From: Halalkalibacter krulwichiae
GTDB lineage: Bacteria; Bacillota; Bacilli; Bacillales; Bacillaceae_D
Direction: 5' to 3'
DNA length: 64,000 nucleotides
NCBI RefSeq assembly: GCF_002109385.1
Contig: NZ_CP020814.1
Span: 2,875,501-2,939,500, forward strand
Part shown: piece by piece, positions 45,320 through 55,145 of the stretch
How the letters are laid out: each line of letters opens with the position of its first letter
How positions within the stretch are numbered: the first letter of the stretch is position 1
The notes under the pieces: model-generated
Told to the model about the DNA's origin: nothing
Database searches by the model: none
What the model saw: only the letters and a program-made list of their open reading frames with translations
Program-made: the position numbers and the translations under genes

Positions 45320-46081
45320 TTACTTCATTGATTTTCGATAGCCTGCAGCCTTAGCTTCTTCCTCTGTACAAAACATTTCTTCAGCGTTTGTTTGGTCATA
45401 ATACTGTCCTTCTGGTACATGATAAATGAAATCTCCACGTGAACTATGGTTCCCTTTTATCATCGGGTTTGAACAACTAAGATCAGAATGAGAAGGATTA
45501 TCTTTTTCCAGATAAACTTCCTCATTAAACCCCCTATCTACTACGTAATTTTCAAGACTCCATATTCCGATACCTCTCTCTTGTGCTTGTTTTTGAATAT
45601 CGTAAAATTGATCAACATATTTCGTATTTGGAGCGTATACATAAGCCACTCGCGCAAATCCCTTTTCAAGTAAAAGCTCATTCACCATTTTATCCTCTAT
45701 CCATACATAGGCTAGTAAGCGACCATATTTGTCTCTTTCACTGACATCTAATTCAAGATGAATTAAATCACCTGGTTTCATTAATTCTTTAACCATTTCA
45801 CTTGCTTCAATTCCAAATGGCTGGACTGGCTTGTCTGGGTGCACCGACTCAGGAGTATCTATGAGTAATAACCTCACTCTTTCTTCCTTTTTATGATCAA
45901 GCTTAACAATGAGAGTATCTCCATCAACAACTCTTACGACTGATGCTTGAATAAATCTTTGCTCAACTGCTTCTTTACTATTGCTCTCTTTATTTGAACT
46001 TTCTGTAATAAGTTCATTTGAACAACCAAATAGTAAAACACTTATTAAAACAATGAAACTAAATAGTTTTTTCAACTGCAT
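45320..46081 (-). CDS. thermonuclease-family lipoprotein
   Basis: This 253-residue protein has a lipobox FGCSN (cysteine 20) and an SNase domain (~45-170) with VVDGDTLIV, RLLLIDTPES and ERDKYGRLLAYVW, which hold the catalytic Arg/Glu and calcium-site acids. The C-terminal module CSNPMIKGN...IYHVPEGQYYDQTN...FCTEEEAKAAGYRKS is the cysteine-containing domain found in YokF-type nucleases. It would degrade nucleic acids at the cell surface. Confidence 0.88.
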   Translation of the reverse strand: MQLKKLFSFIVLISVLLFGCSNELITESSNKESNSKEAVEQRFIQASVVRVVDGDTLIVKLDHKKEERVRLLLIDTPESVHPDKPVQPFGIEASEMVKELMKPGDLIHLELDVSERDKYGRLLAYVWIEDKMVNELLLEKGFARVAYVYAPNTKYVDQFYDIQKQAQERGIGIWSLENYVVDRGFNEEVYLEKDNPSHSDLSCSNPMIKGNHSSRGDFIYHVPEGQYYDQTNAEEMFCTEEEAKAAGYRKSMK

Positions 46082-46275
46082 ATTCCATACACCTTGCTTT
46101 CTTTTATCATCAATTATATTATGCTAAAATACCAATCTACCTGTTTAATATACCGGATTCATCGGTTAGTTGCTATAAGATCATACTATTAATATTATCA
46201 GAATGAATTTCCCGGTGAATAATGTCGCAGAGTGCACCTTGCGTAAGAAGCCTGTCATAAACCCTTTCTGAAAAT

Positions 46276-46313
46276 GAAAAATAGAGCTGATTGTATAACC
46301 AATCAACTCTATT
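46276..46313 (-). terminator. terminator of gnd
   Basis: AATAGAGCTGATT and AATCAACTCTATT form an imperfect stem, followed on the minus strand by TTTTTCATTTT. It lies 15 bases after the gnd stop. The rest of the gap to 46082 holds nothing recognisable. Confidence 0.6.
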
Positions 46314-46327
46314 TTATAAAAGCTGTT

Positions 46328-47742
46328 TTACATCCAGTTAGTATGGAATACGCCTTCTTTATCAGTTCTTTGATACGTATGAGCTCCAAAATAGTCACGC
46401 TGTGCTTGTAACAAATTAGCAGGTAATGTTTCTGTACGATAGCTATCATAATAGGCAACTGCACTTGCAAACGACGGAACTGGAATCCCCGCTTCAATTG
46501 CTAATGAAACAACTTGACGTAATTCTGATTGGTAACTTTCAACAATTTCTTTAAAGTAAGAATCTAATAATAAGTTTGCTAATTCAGGCTCACGGTCATA
46601 TGCTTCTTTAATTTTCTGCAGGAATTGGGCACGAATAATACAACCTCCACGGAAAATCATGGCAATATCACCATAACGCAGATTCCAATCATACTCTTCT
46701 GAAGCAGCTCTCATTTGAGCAAATCCTTGAGCGTAAGAAACAATTTTACTCATATATAACGCTTTTCTAACCGCTTCAATTAATTGGTCTTTTTTCCCTT
46801 CAAACTTTTTCACTTCAGGACCTTTTAATAATTTACTTGCCTTGACCCGTTCTTCTTTCATCGCTGAGATAAAACGCGCAAACACAGATTCTGTGATAAT
46901 AGGAAGCGGTACGCCTAAATCTAACGCATTTTGACTCGTCCATTTCCCAGTACCCTTTTGACCAGCCGTATCTAAAATAACATCAACAAGTGGTTTCCCT
47001 GTTTCTTCATCGACTTTTGTAAAGATGTCTGCCGTAATCTCAATTAAATAGCTATCAAGCTCACCTTTATTCCATTCTGCAAACACTTCATGAAGTTCCT
47101 CTGCTGTTAATCCAAGTACATTCTTCAAAATGAAGTATGCTTCAGAAATTAACTGCATATCTCCATATTCAATCCCGTTATGAACCATTTTCACATAGTG
47201 TCCAGCACCATTAGGTCCAATATATGTGCAACAAGCATCGTCTTCTACTTTAGCTGAGATCGCTTTGAAAATTGGTTCAACTAGTTCATATGCTTCTTTT
47301 TGTCCCCCGGCATGATAGATGGTCCTTTAAGCGCACCTTCTTCTCCACCAGAAACACCAGTTCCAATGAAATGAATACCCGTTTCATCTAAATCCTTATT
47401 TCTTCTTATTGTATCTTCAAAGAATGTATTACCACCATCAATTAGAATATCGCCTTTTTCTAAATATGGTTTTAACGATTCAATTGTTGCATCTGTCGGT
47501 CCCCCTGCTTTGACCATTAATAAAATCTTTCTTGGTTTTTCTAATGAATTGACAAAATCTTCAATTGATTCTGCCCCTACAAAATTTTTACCTGCTGCTT
47601 CATTTTTCAAGAAAGCTTCTGTTTTTTCTGTTGAACGATTATATACCGCTACCGAGTACCCACGACTCTCAATATTTAATGCAAGGTTTTTACCCATTAC
47701 AGCAAGACCAATTACACCAATTTGTTGTTTAGACATGTCCAT
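46328..47742 (-). CDS. gnd: 6-phosphogluconate dehydrogenase, frameshifted in a G run
   Basis: This enzyme decarboxylates 6-phosphogluconate to ribulose 5-phosphate with NADP. The N-terminal [28 protein letters not shown], the active-site [15 protein letters not shown] and the C-terminal [18 protein letters not shown] are all present. The frame breaks at five Cs (47304-47308); a sixth restores [15 protein letters not shown] and a 471-residue protein of normal length. It is the natural next step after the gluconokinase at 60274-61746. A long palindrome overlaps its promoter region. Confidence 0.88.
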
Positions 47743-47767
47743 GTTCCTTTCTGTATCTTCTATTTAC

Positions 47768-47826
47768 TTTATAAGTTTCAGATCTAACCAAAACATTAAT
47801 TTGTTTATTAAACAAATTAATGTTTT
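47768..47826 (-). promoter_or_regulatory. gnd promoter region with a 37-base perfect palindrome
   Basis: The 18-base arm starting AAAACATTAATTTGTTTA at 47790-47807 pairs perfectly with 47809-47826 around one base. It lies 16 bases upstream of TATAAA (47768-47773, minus strand), over the -35 position. It has almost no G/C, so it is more likely an operator than a terminator. Confidence 0.5.
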
Positions 47827-47924
47827 GTTACAATTGCAGAATATCATTCTATTTCTATTCTGTCAATATTTGATTCTAGTGAAAGCCCCCTTCCAACCGA
47901 GTATATAGAGGTTTTTATAAAAGC

Positions 47925-47965
47925 AAAGCTACCTCAAACGGAAATTCACCTAATGAGATAGCTTT
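47925..47965 (-). terminator. hairpin after the nickel-transporter operon
   Basis: AAAGCTA (47925-47931) pairs with TAGCTTT (47959-47965) plus inner CTC/GAG. The minus-strand tail is GCTTTTAT. It is the probable end of the transcript from 54021. Confidence 0.45.
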
Positions 47966-47996
47966 TTAGACAAATATTAAAGATTTAGGTTATTCA

Positions 47997-48992
47997 TTAT
48001 AATTGTACTAGTTTTCCACTTTTCATTGATTTAAAACAAGCATCTATCACGTGCATATTCGCAAACGTATTATCAAAGCTAAGTTCACTCTTTATCTTTC
48101 CATCTAAAATTGCAGCAGAGATTACTTCAATCTGATTACGATATTGATCGGCATTAAGTGTCTCTGTTCTTGATATACCTGACTTTTCAACAATGACTAG
48201 TCCGTCACCACCGTTCCAATCCGGGCGATATGCTCGTGGAACAATGACTCTTCCTTCCGTGCCGACTACTTCATACTCACTTCTTCTCATTTGATTAAAG
48301 CTTGCATCAAAAACGGCCCTTCTACCAGAAGCAAATTCCATATACGTATAAACATCTGTATCAACTTTATATGTTTCATCATACTTAGCCTGGGTTTGAA
48401 TGTGAGTTGGCTCTTCTCTCAGAATATTCCTTATTGAATGGATTGGGTAGCACCCAATATCGTAAATACAGCCTCCACCTTGATCATTCATTTTTATCGT
48501 ATTTTCCTTATTTGCTAATAAAAATGAGAAGCTTGCACGCATATAGGATATCTCTCCTATTTCGCCAGAGTCAATGATTTGCCTCACACGCTCATGTTGA
48601 GGATGGAATTGATACATGAATCCTTCCATGAATATAACTCCATTCTGTTCGCAGGCTTCTTTCATTTCTATTACTTCATTTGCTGTTAAAGCAGCTGGTT
48701 TTTCACACAATATGTGCTTTCTTTTTTTCGCTGCTTCTATTACCCATTTTTTATGTAAATGATTCGGTAATGGTATATATACAGCATCAATTGAAGAGTC
48801 CTCTAATAAGGCATTATTGTTATCATATGCTTTTTCAATGCTAAATTTCTGTGCAACTTGCTGTGCTCTTTCAATCCCACTCCCGGTAGCAATTGCAGTA
48901 ACTTTTGCATTTGTAGATCTTAGAAACGCGGGAATAAGCTCTTTCTGAGCAATCTTAGCTGTACTTAAAATACCCCAATTAACTATCGCCAT
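47997..48992 (-). CDS. Gfo/Idh/MocA oxidoreductase, dihydrodiol/xylose dehydrogenase-like
   Basis: This 331-residue protein has WGILSTAKIAQKELIPAF (Rossmann), the catalytic-lysine motif CEKPAALTANE and FMYQFHPQH followed by GGGCIYDIGCYPIHSIRNIL, as in NADP D-xylose or dihydrodiol dehydrogenases. The ATG at 48992 is preferred because GGAAGGTG precedes it. It is the last gene of the transporter operon, 17 bases after nikE. Why a sugar-type oxidoreductase follows a metal/peptide importer is unclear; it may belong to the neighbouring gluconate-type pathway. Confidence 0.82.
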   Translation of the reverse strand: MAIVNWGILSTAKIAQKELIPAFLRSTNAKVTAIATGSGIERAQQVAQKFSIEKAYDNNNALLEDSSIDAVYIPLPNHLHKKWVIEAAKKRKHILCEKPAALTANEVIEMKEACEQNGVIFMEGFMYQFHPQHERVRQIIDSGEIGEISYMRASFSFLLANKENTIKMNDQGGGCIYDIGCYPIHSIRNILREEPTHIQTQAKYDETYKVDTDVYTYMEFASGRRAVFDASFNQMRRSEYEVVGTEGRVIVPRAYRPDWNGGDGLVIVEKSGISRTETLNADQYRNQIEVISAAILDGKIKSELSFDNTFANMHVIDACFKSMKSGKLVQL

Positions 48993-49009
48993 CTCATTCA
49001 CCTTCCGAC

Positions 49010-49618
49010 TCAAATATTGTCATGGTTAAAGTCAATTACCCTATTACAAAGCCTTTCTATAAGAGCTTGTTCATGACTAATTACAAGTAGACCTATTTCC
49101 TTTTGCTTAACTATTTCTAATACAGCACTCCATATTTGCGCTTGAGTAATTGCGTCTAACATAGTCGTCATTTCATCTGCAATAATGAACTTCGTTTCAT
49201 CATTTAACGCCCTCGCTACACAAAATCGTTGTAGTTCTCCGCCTGACAATTCATTGGGCCATCTATTCAACCATTCACGTTGAATTCCTAGTAACTCTAA
49301 CAAATCCGGATTAATTTGACCACCTTCTTCTAAGATGGACTTCATCTTCCATTTTGGATTTACAGCTTTCTCAGGGTGCTGAAAGATAAGTTGCACCGGT
49401 TGATAACCTTTTTTCTGAACAGGTTCATGATCAATAGAAACAAGACCAGTATGTGGTTTTTCATAGCCAGAAAGAATTCTCGCAAATGTTGTTTTGCCAC
49501 ATCCACTTGGGCCCCTTAAACCAACAACCTCTCCAGATTGAAGCTGAAAATCAACATCTTGAAAAAGCCAAACATCTTTATAATAACGAAAGCTTACTTT
49601 TTTAGCTTCAAGTAGCAT
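49010..49618 (-). CDS. nikE: nickel/peptide ABC transporter ATPase (NikE position)
   Basis: This short 202-residue ATPase has Walker A GPSGCGKTTFA, Q-loop FQHPEKAVNP, signature ELSGGELQRFCVARAL and Walker B FIIADEMTTMLD. It lacks the C-terminal oligopeptide-transporter domain that its partner has, as is usual for NikE/CntF-like subunits. ATG at 49618 follows AGGTG; it overlaps the end of the preceding ATPase gene by 11 bases, suggesting coupling. Confidence 0.8.
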   Translation of the reverse strand: MLLEAKKVSFRYYKDVWLFQDVDFQLQSGEVVGLRGPSGCGKTTFARILSGYEKPHTGLVSIDHEPVQKKGYQPVQLIFQHPEKAVNPKWKMKSILEEGGQINPDLLELLGIQREWLNRWPNELSGGELQRFCVARALNDETKFIIADEMTTMLDAITQAQIWSAVLEIVKQKEIGLLVISHEQALIERLCNRVIDFNHDNI

Positions 49619-50534
49619 GAATACACCTAACCATTCCACCTCTTACAGTTTTAACTGCCGGTATTTGTAATGAACATTGTTCAGTAGCTAACTCACAGCG
49701 CGGTTCAAATAAACAGCCTTTCGGTAAAGCATGTGACAGAGGTTGAGAGCCTGGAATTGGTTTAAATTCATTTTGTGGCAATGCCCTCCATAACGCCTTT
49801 GTATAAGGATGACGCAAGGCTGCTCCTTTACCCGAAAAATCTTGAACCGGTGCTACCTCAACAATTGTCCCCGCGTAAAAAACGGCAATTCGATCAGCAA
49901 TATGTAAAGCTGCCTCAATGTCGTGAGTAATTAGCATTACTGCGGTTCCCTCAAGCGCTAATTCTTTAAAGGATGATAATGCTTCCTTTACTACTGCTTG
50001 ATCAAGACCTGGAGTGGGTTCATCAGCCACAATTACTTTCGCTCCACCAATAACAGCCGTCGACACTAGTACCCTTCTGGCCATTCCCCCAGATAACTCA
50101 AACGGATAGGCCTGCTCAACATGTGGTGCTAATTTAAACCTTCTAAATACACGCCGTTGATCCTTGATGTTAGTTTGATCTTTTACACTTGAGCGGACTT
50201 GTGCCCCCGTTTTCATTAATGGATTTAAGAAATTCACAGATTGAGGGACTAGGGCAATCTCCTTACCTCGAAGGTTGCTTAATTTAGTTTCATTTAGCTT
50301 TTCGCCCCTATACTTAATAGCACCAGTTACCATTGCATTAGCAGGTAGAATTCCAAGGATGGCATGAGCCAGTAGGCTTTTCCCTGAGCCACTTGACCCT
50401 ACAACTGCCACTACCTCTCCTTTCTGAATAGATAAGGTTAAACTATGAATTACTTTTGTTTCTTTTTTCGTAAAGCCCTTCTCATACTGAGTAAATGACA
50501 CTGATAAGTTATCTATTTCTAGAAGAGGCTCCAA
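49608..50534 (-). CDS. nikD: nickel/peptide ABC transporter ATPase (NikD position)
   Basis: This ATPase of about 308 residues has Walker A GSSGSGKSLLA, signature ELSGGMARRVLVS, Walker B IVADEPTPGLD and the C-terminal oligopeptide domain with HALPKGCLFEPRCELATEQC, two cysteines included. The likely start is the TTG at 50532-50534, because GAAGGGGG lies 7 bases before it and after the nikC stop. An ATG 13 codons earlier overlaps nikC and has no site. Confidence 0.8.
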   Translation of the reverse strand: MEPLLEIDNLSVSFTQYEKGFTKKETKVIHSLTLSIQKGEVVAVVGSSGSGKSLLAHAILGILPANAMVTGAIKYRGEKLNETKLSNLRGKEIALVPQSVNFLNPLMKTGAQVRSSVKDQTNIKDQRRVFRRFKLAPHVEQAYPFELSGGMARRVLVSTAVIGGAKVIVADEPTPGLDQAVVKEALSSFKELALEGTAVMLITHDIEAALHIADRIAVFYAGTIVEVAPVQDFSGKGAALRHPYTKALWRALPQNEFKPIPGSQPLSHALPKGCLFEPRCELATEQCSLQIPAVKTVRGGMVRCIHAT

Positions 50535-50556
50535 TTGATTTCCCCCTTCACCATCA

Positions 50557-51417
50557 CTATTTATGTGCTTCATGTGGATTAAGTAGCATTCTTAACCGTT
50601 CTCCAAGAATATCAAATGACCTAACAATAATCAGTAAACTTAGGCCTGGGAATACGGCAAGCCACCACATTCCGGTTGATAGGTAACGCATTGATTCAGA
50701 TAGAATAATCCCTATTGCCGGTTGATGAGGAGACAATCCCATCCCTAGAAAAGTGATAGCAGCTTCATGCAAGATCGCATGAGGAAATAACAGGAACAAC
50801 CCAACGAAAAGCTGTGGGATGATGTGAGGCAATAAATGTTTTCTAGCGATAAACCAACGGGATTTTCCTAAGCGTTTTGATATCTCAACGTACTCTGCAG
50901 AACGTATTTGCATCACTTCAGCTCGGATTACTCTCGTCAAACTTGGCCAATGAGTTAATGCTAAACCAATAATAACACCCTTCACTCCGCCACCTGTTGC
51001 AAAAGCAATTAAAATTAAAATAACTAAATGTGGAACACTTAAGAATAGATCAACAAGCCACGAGATTATCCCATCTACAACTCGTCCCATTGTTGCAGCA
51101 AGTACACCTAATACAAAAGCAATCATTACACTTGCTGTAGCTGCAATTAATCCGACAGCAATACTCAAAGTCAAACCTTTGAATGTCCGCGTTAACATGT
51201 CTCGGCCTAACCAATCTGTTCCAAATGGATGAGCAAAACTAGGTGCGAGGTTGCGAAGCTCCAAGTGACTAGCAATCCGCTCACTACTTAAGAAAAGACC
51301 ACTGAGCACTACACTTGTCAGTAATAAACTTACAATAACGAGCACTACAACACTTTTCTGCCGCTGATTTAATTGAAAGAAAGTAAAGACATTTTTTACT
51401 CTTACTCGGGTACTCAT
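50557..51417 (-). CDS. nikC: nickel/peptide ABC transporter permease (NikC position)
   Basis: This 286-residue permease has five to six helices, the N-terminal PFGTDWLGRDMLTRTFKG motif of the DppC/NikC family and the coupling motif EYVEISKRLGKSRWFIARKHLLPHI. It overlaps nikB by four bases (ATGA). Confidence 0.85.
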   Translation of the reverse strand: MSTRVRVKNVFTFFQLNQRQKSVVVLVIVSLLLTSVVLSGLFLSSERIASHLELRNLAPSFAHPFGTDWLGRDMLTRTFKGLTLSIAVGLIAATASVMIAFVLGVLAATMGRVVDGIISWLVDLFLSVPHLVILILIAFATGGGVKGVIIGLALTHWPSLTRVIRAEVMQIRSAEYVEISKRLGKSRWFIARKHLLPHIIPQLFVGLFLLFPHAILHEAAITFLGMGLSPHQPAIGIILSESMRYLSTGMWWLAVFPGLSLLIIVRSFDILGERLRMLLNPHEAHK

Positions 51418-52420
51418 CGTCTTCTCCTCTCCTTCACACGCGGGTCAACAACACGATATATATAGTCAGCAATCGTGTTACCTACAAATACAAAGAAGGC
51501 ACTAAAAATAACTAACCCTAATAGTAGAGGAACATCTCCTCTTATCCCTGCTTCAACAGTAGCTTGACCAAGGCCAGGATAGGAAAAAACTTGTTCTGCT
51601 ATAACCGCTCCACCAAACAGCTCACCAAATGCGGCAAATTGTAACGTAATCGCTGGTAAAGCAATGTTTCTAAGACCATGTCGAATGAGTAGTGAAAAGC
51701 CTTTTTCTCCTTTAGCACGAGCAAATAAAATATAATCACTTGAAAGAACTTCGATTAACTTCTGTCTAGTGTGTAATGCGACATTGGCAACTCCTATAAT
51801 ACTTAGAGTTAAAGCTGGTAAGACAAGATGTTTTATTCGTTCACTAACCGTCACTTCTTCAGCTAATACACCTGCAGGAACTCCCATCCCAATTGGAAAC
51901 CACCCTAAGGATACGGAGAAAATGAGCATAAGTAACAGCCCCATCCAAAAAGCTGGCGTTGACGCCAATGTATAACAGTACCATTTTATCAAATGATCAA
52001 GCCAAGAATCTTTTTTCATTGCTGCTGTGATTCCAAGTACAAATCCAATTAGTCCTGAAAACACCCATGCTGTCAACATTAGAACCAAGGAATTAAGAAA
52101 CTTTTCCTTAATGACATCTGAAACAGGCTGACGGTAAATCATTGAGGTTCCTAAATCCCCCGCAAAACAGACGAACTCCAACTTATAAATTGCTGCGCTG
52201 GATTTTTGTCCAGTCCCCAAGCTTCAGTAATCTGTTCTCGCTGTTCTGGACCTACTCTCATCATATCTGCACCGATATATGCTTGAATCGGATCAACCGG
52301 TGAATAGCTAATCAGAATAAAGGATAGCAAACATACAGCAAATAAGAGAGTCGCCAACCTAAAGCTTTTATTTATCAGAAAGGTTACCGTAAGGATAAAA
52401 AAGCCTTTTACTCTGTCCAT
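51414..52420 (-). CDS. nikB: nickel/peptide ABC transporter permease (NikB position), frameshifted
   Basis: This DppB/NikB-type permease has an N-terminal helix ending LISYSPVDPIQAYIGADM, then FGELFGGAVIAEQVFSYPGLGQ and the C-terminal VDPRVKERRR. The frame breaks at five Cs (52157-52161); one added base gives SSVLRGDLGTSMIYRQPVSDVI and about 335 residues. It overlaps the end of nikA. A GTG two codons upstream is an alternative start. Confidence 0.82.
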
Positions 52421-54021
52421 TTCCACTCAACAATATTATCTGTAATTGGCCAACCATGAGTATGTGGTTGTATTTTTTGTTTCCCGATATCGAGTTTATC
52501 AGCTACTAAGTATAAATGGCTCATATTGACAAGCCATGCCCATGGCGCGTCTCCATTGGCACTAATTCCTGTCTCACCATCCCATTGTGCTAGCTTCCAA
52601 TATTCAATAGCCTCATCTTCTGTATGTGCCTGTAAAGCTTGTTCCAAATATTGCTCTACAACAGGATTATGATAGTATCCTGGATTGAACCAATCTACAC
52701 CAGCATTGAATCCACTATATACATGATACATCTCGATTGGATCATGACTTCCCCAACCCATAAGCACTGCATTAGAGTGCATTAATTTTTCTATTTCATC
52801 CCAACTTTTACCTTCAACATTTACATGAATACCTAATGATTGAATCATATCAGCAACAGTAATCGCTAATGATTGCCTAGTAACATCACTAGATGGATAT
52901 AACAAAGTAAATTCCGCTTTTACCGTATCCTTTTCAAGCATTCCATCTCCATTATGGTCTTGCCAACCAGCTTCAAATAGGAGCGCTTTTGCCTTCTTTA
53001 GTTCATTATCACTAAATACTGTTTCCGCGTTCCACCAAGGTAGTTGATCTGCTACTGAATAAGCAGGTGTTCCATACCCTTCTAATACTCCATCCACTAA
53101 TGCTTGTCTATTGATAACTAAATTAATTGCCTGACGTATCGCTACATCAGAAGTCACATCATTGCCAATCGGATATCCTTCATCTGTTTTTTCCCCAGCT
53201 TGTACATACGGAAACATAATCCCTCTGTTATCAACACTTGGGATTTCCTCTAGCCGCATACCAGGAACTTCTTGCAGACTAAATGAAGCAGGGATAAATG
53301 CCATATCAACCTGATTAGACCTTGCAGCACCAAAAGCTGCATCTTCATTTAAAAATAAGAAAGTTATTTTCTCAAAGAAGGGCTTTGTGTCATAATATTC
53401 GTCATTCACTTCTACGATTAGCTGCTGCCCTTTATCCCATTGAATTAATTTATAAGGCCCTGAACCAACAGGATTTTGTGCGTAACCTTCATGATAATCA
53501 TGCTTAGGTACGATCCCCATTGTAATAAGAGAATGGACGAATGTAGACTGCGGACTATGTAAATGAAATTCAACCGTATGTTCATCGACAACCTCTACTT
53601 GATCAAGAATCGTTAAATCTAATACAGACCCACTAGATTTCGCTGTCTCAAACGTAAATTGTACATCTTCAGTAGTCAGCGGCTCTCCATCTGAAAACCT
53701 TACATCATTGCGAATAGTAACCGTCCAAGTTAAACCATCTTCACTTACCTCATAATTAGCTGCTAAATCATTAACAATCTCTAGGTCCTGATCTCTTTTT
53801 AATAGAGTACTTTGAAATAGCGGAGAACCATAACGTCCCCACCCTGTTGTTGGATCAAACCCGGCCTCAGGTTCTGGCCCAATCGCTAACGTCAATTCTT
53901 TATTACTTTTAACGGAATCCATCTCTTGACCCGCACCTTCATTCTCTTGTTCAGAGCACGCACTTAACAACAAAGTCAAAACAAAGGAAAATATAACTAA
54001 TCCCTTCAAATTCACATTCAA
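52408..54021 (-). CDS. nikA: nickel/peptide ABC transporter binding lipoprotein (NikA position)
   Basis: This 537-residue family-5 solute-binding protein has lipobox LSACSE (cysteine ~22). Motifs are DGLTWTVTIRNDVRFSDGEPLTTEDVQFTF, NPVGSGPYKLIQWDKGQ and AIRQAINLVINRQALVDGV. The segment GWGSHDPIEMYHVYSG carries histidines where metal-binding members have them. Family 5 transports peptides, nickel or metal-chelates. The neighbouring operon makes the nickel-pincer cofactor, so nickel is the most economical guess. A TATAAT at 54056-54061 lies upstream. Confidence 0.75.
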   Translation of the reverse strand: MNVNLKGLVIFSFVLTLLLSACSEQENEGAGQEMDSVKSNKELTLAIGPEPEAGFDPTTGWGRYGSPLFQSTLLKRDQDLEIVNDLAANYEVSEDGLTWTVTIRNDVRFSDGEPLTTEDVQFTFETAKSSGSVLDLTILDQVEVVDEHTVEFHLHSPQSTFVHSLITMGIVPKHDYHEGYAQNPVGSGPYKLIQWDKGQQLIVEVNDEYYDTKPFFEKITFLFLNEDAAFGAARSNQVDMAFIPASFSLQEVPGMRLEEIPSVDNRGIMFPYVQAGEKTDEGYPIGNDVTSDVAIRQAINLVINRQALVDGVLEGYGTPAYSVADQLPWWNAETVFSDNELKKAKALLFEAGWQDHNGDGMLEKDTVKAEFTLLYPSSDVTRQSLAITVADMIQSLGIHVNVEGKSWDEIEKLMHSNAVLMGWGSHDPIEMYHVYSGFNAGVDWFNPGYYHNPVVEQYLEQALQAHTEDEAIEYWKLAQWDGETGISANGDAPWAWLVNMSHLYLVADKLDIGKQKIQPHTHGWPITDNIVEWKWTE

Positions 54022-54055
54022 TCATCCTCACTCCAATCAATACTCTTAAGTTGAT

Positions 54056-54061
54056 ATTATA
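54056..54061 (-). promoter_or_regulatory. -10 element of the nik operon
   Basis: TATAAT on the minus strand, 35 bases before the nikA start, in a dyad-rich stretch (TACTATAGTA; TGATA...TATCA). The flanking repeats may bind a metal regulator but do not match the NikR consensus. Confidence 0.4.
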
Positions 54062-54161
54062 CTATAGTACACTATTATCATAACGGTAAAAATACTTCTG
54101 ATCTATTTACTATAAATATTCGATTCGCTGAAAGAACTCTAACTTATGCCCTTATCCCATA

Positions 54162-54193
54162 GGAAAAAACTCGTAATCTTTTATCATTACGAG
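54162..54193 (-). terminator. terminator of the lar-gluconate operon
   Basis: CTCGTAAT (54170-54177) pairs with ATTACGAG (54186-54193), followed on the minus strand by TTTTTT. It ends the ten-gene operon after fba. Confidence 0.75.
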
Positions 54194-54220
54194 CTTTCTC
54201 CTTTACACCATTAAGTTATA

Positions 54221-55078
54221 TTACGCTTTATTAGCCGATCCAAAATCACGTATTTTACCAGTTACAGTCTCTTTTATCGCCTCACGTCCAGGTCCGATAA
54301 ACTTACGTGGATCATAGACTTCTGTATCGTTCTTTAACACTTCACGAGCTACTTTCGTAAAGGCAATTTGATTCTCTGTATTTACATTAATCTTTGCCGT
54401 TCCAAGAGAAATTGATTTTTGAATTTGCTCCGTCGGAATTCCTGTTCCGCCATGTAATACTAGTGGTAAGCCTGTAGCATTACAAATCTCTTCCATTTCT
54501 TTAAAACCTAAATTTGGTTCTCCTTTATACGGACCATGAACAGAGCCTAGTGCAGGTGCAAGACAATCAATCCCTGTTAGTTGAACTAACTTTTCACACT
54601 CACGAGGATCTGCGTATATAACACCTTCTGCTATAACATCGTCTTCTTGACCTCCAACCGTACCAAGTTCAGCTTCTACGGATACACCACGTGCGTGAGC
54701 ATATTCTACAACTTTCTTGGTTGTCTCTACATTTTCTTCAAATGGATGATGTGATGCATCAATCATTACAGAAGTAAAGCCGGCATCGATTGCTTCTTTG
54801 CATTTTTCAAAGCTGGAACCATGATCTAAATGTATGGCAACAGGAACTGTTACAGGCATTTCTTCCATAAGTGCTTCAACCATTGCAGTAATCACTTTAA
54901 ATCCACCCATATAACGAGCTGCACCTTCAGAAACTCCTAATATTACTGGTGACTTTTCTTCTTCAGCCGCAGATAAAATTGCTTGAGTCCATTCTAAATT
55001 ATTAATATTGAATTGACCAACTGCATAGCCTTCCGCCAACCCCTTATCTAACATTTCTTTCATTGATACTAGCGCCAT
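54221..55078 (-). CDS. fbaA: class II fructose-bisphosphate aldolase
   Basis: This 285-residue enzyme cleaves fructose 1,6-bisphosphate with zinc. The sequence is close to B. subtilis FbaA along its whole length, with [11 protein letters not shown] (zinc histidine), [36 protein letters not shown] and LHGGTGIP. It is unusual in place: fbaA normally lies in the pyrG-fba-murA region, here it ends a gluconate/lar operon after transketolase. Probably a dedicated copy for this pathway. Confidence 0.93.
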   Translation of the reverse strand: MALVSMKEMLDKGLAEGYAVGQFNINNLEWTQAILSAAEEEKSPVILGVSEGAARYMGGFKVITAMVEALMEEMPVTVPVAIHLDHGSSFEKCKEAIDAGFTSVMIDASHHPFEENVETTKKVVEYAHARGVSVEAELGTVGGQEDDVIAEGVIYADPRECEKLVQLTGIDCLAPALGSVHGPYKGEPNLGFKEMEEICNATGLPLVLHGGTGIPTEQIQKSISLGTAKINVNTENQIAFTKVAREVLKNDTEVYDPRKFIGPGREAIKETVTGKIRDFGSANKA

Positions 55079-55145
55079 TTATATGTCCTCCTAAAAAGTC
55101 TCTCAGACTATTCTAATAGTTGTCTTACTAAGCTTTCTTACAAGC

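Noticed and set aside
47997..54021. Staphylopine-type opine metallophore importer (Cnt system)
   Set aside because: The layout of five ABC genes fits, but no histidine racemase, nicotianamine synthase-like or opine dehydrogenase gene is adjacent; the attached oxidoreductase is Gfo/Idh type.
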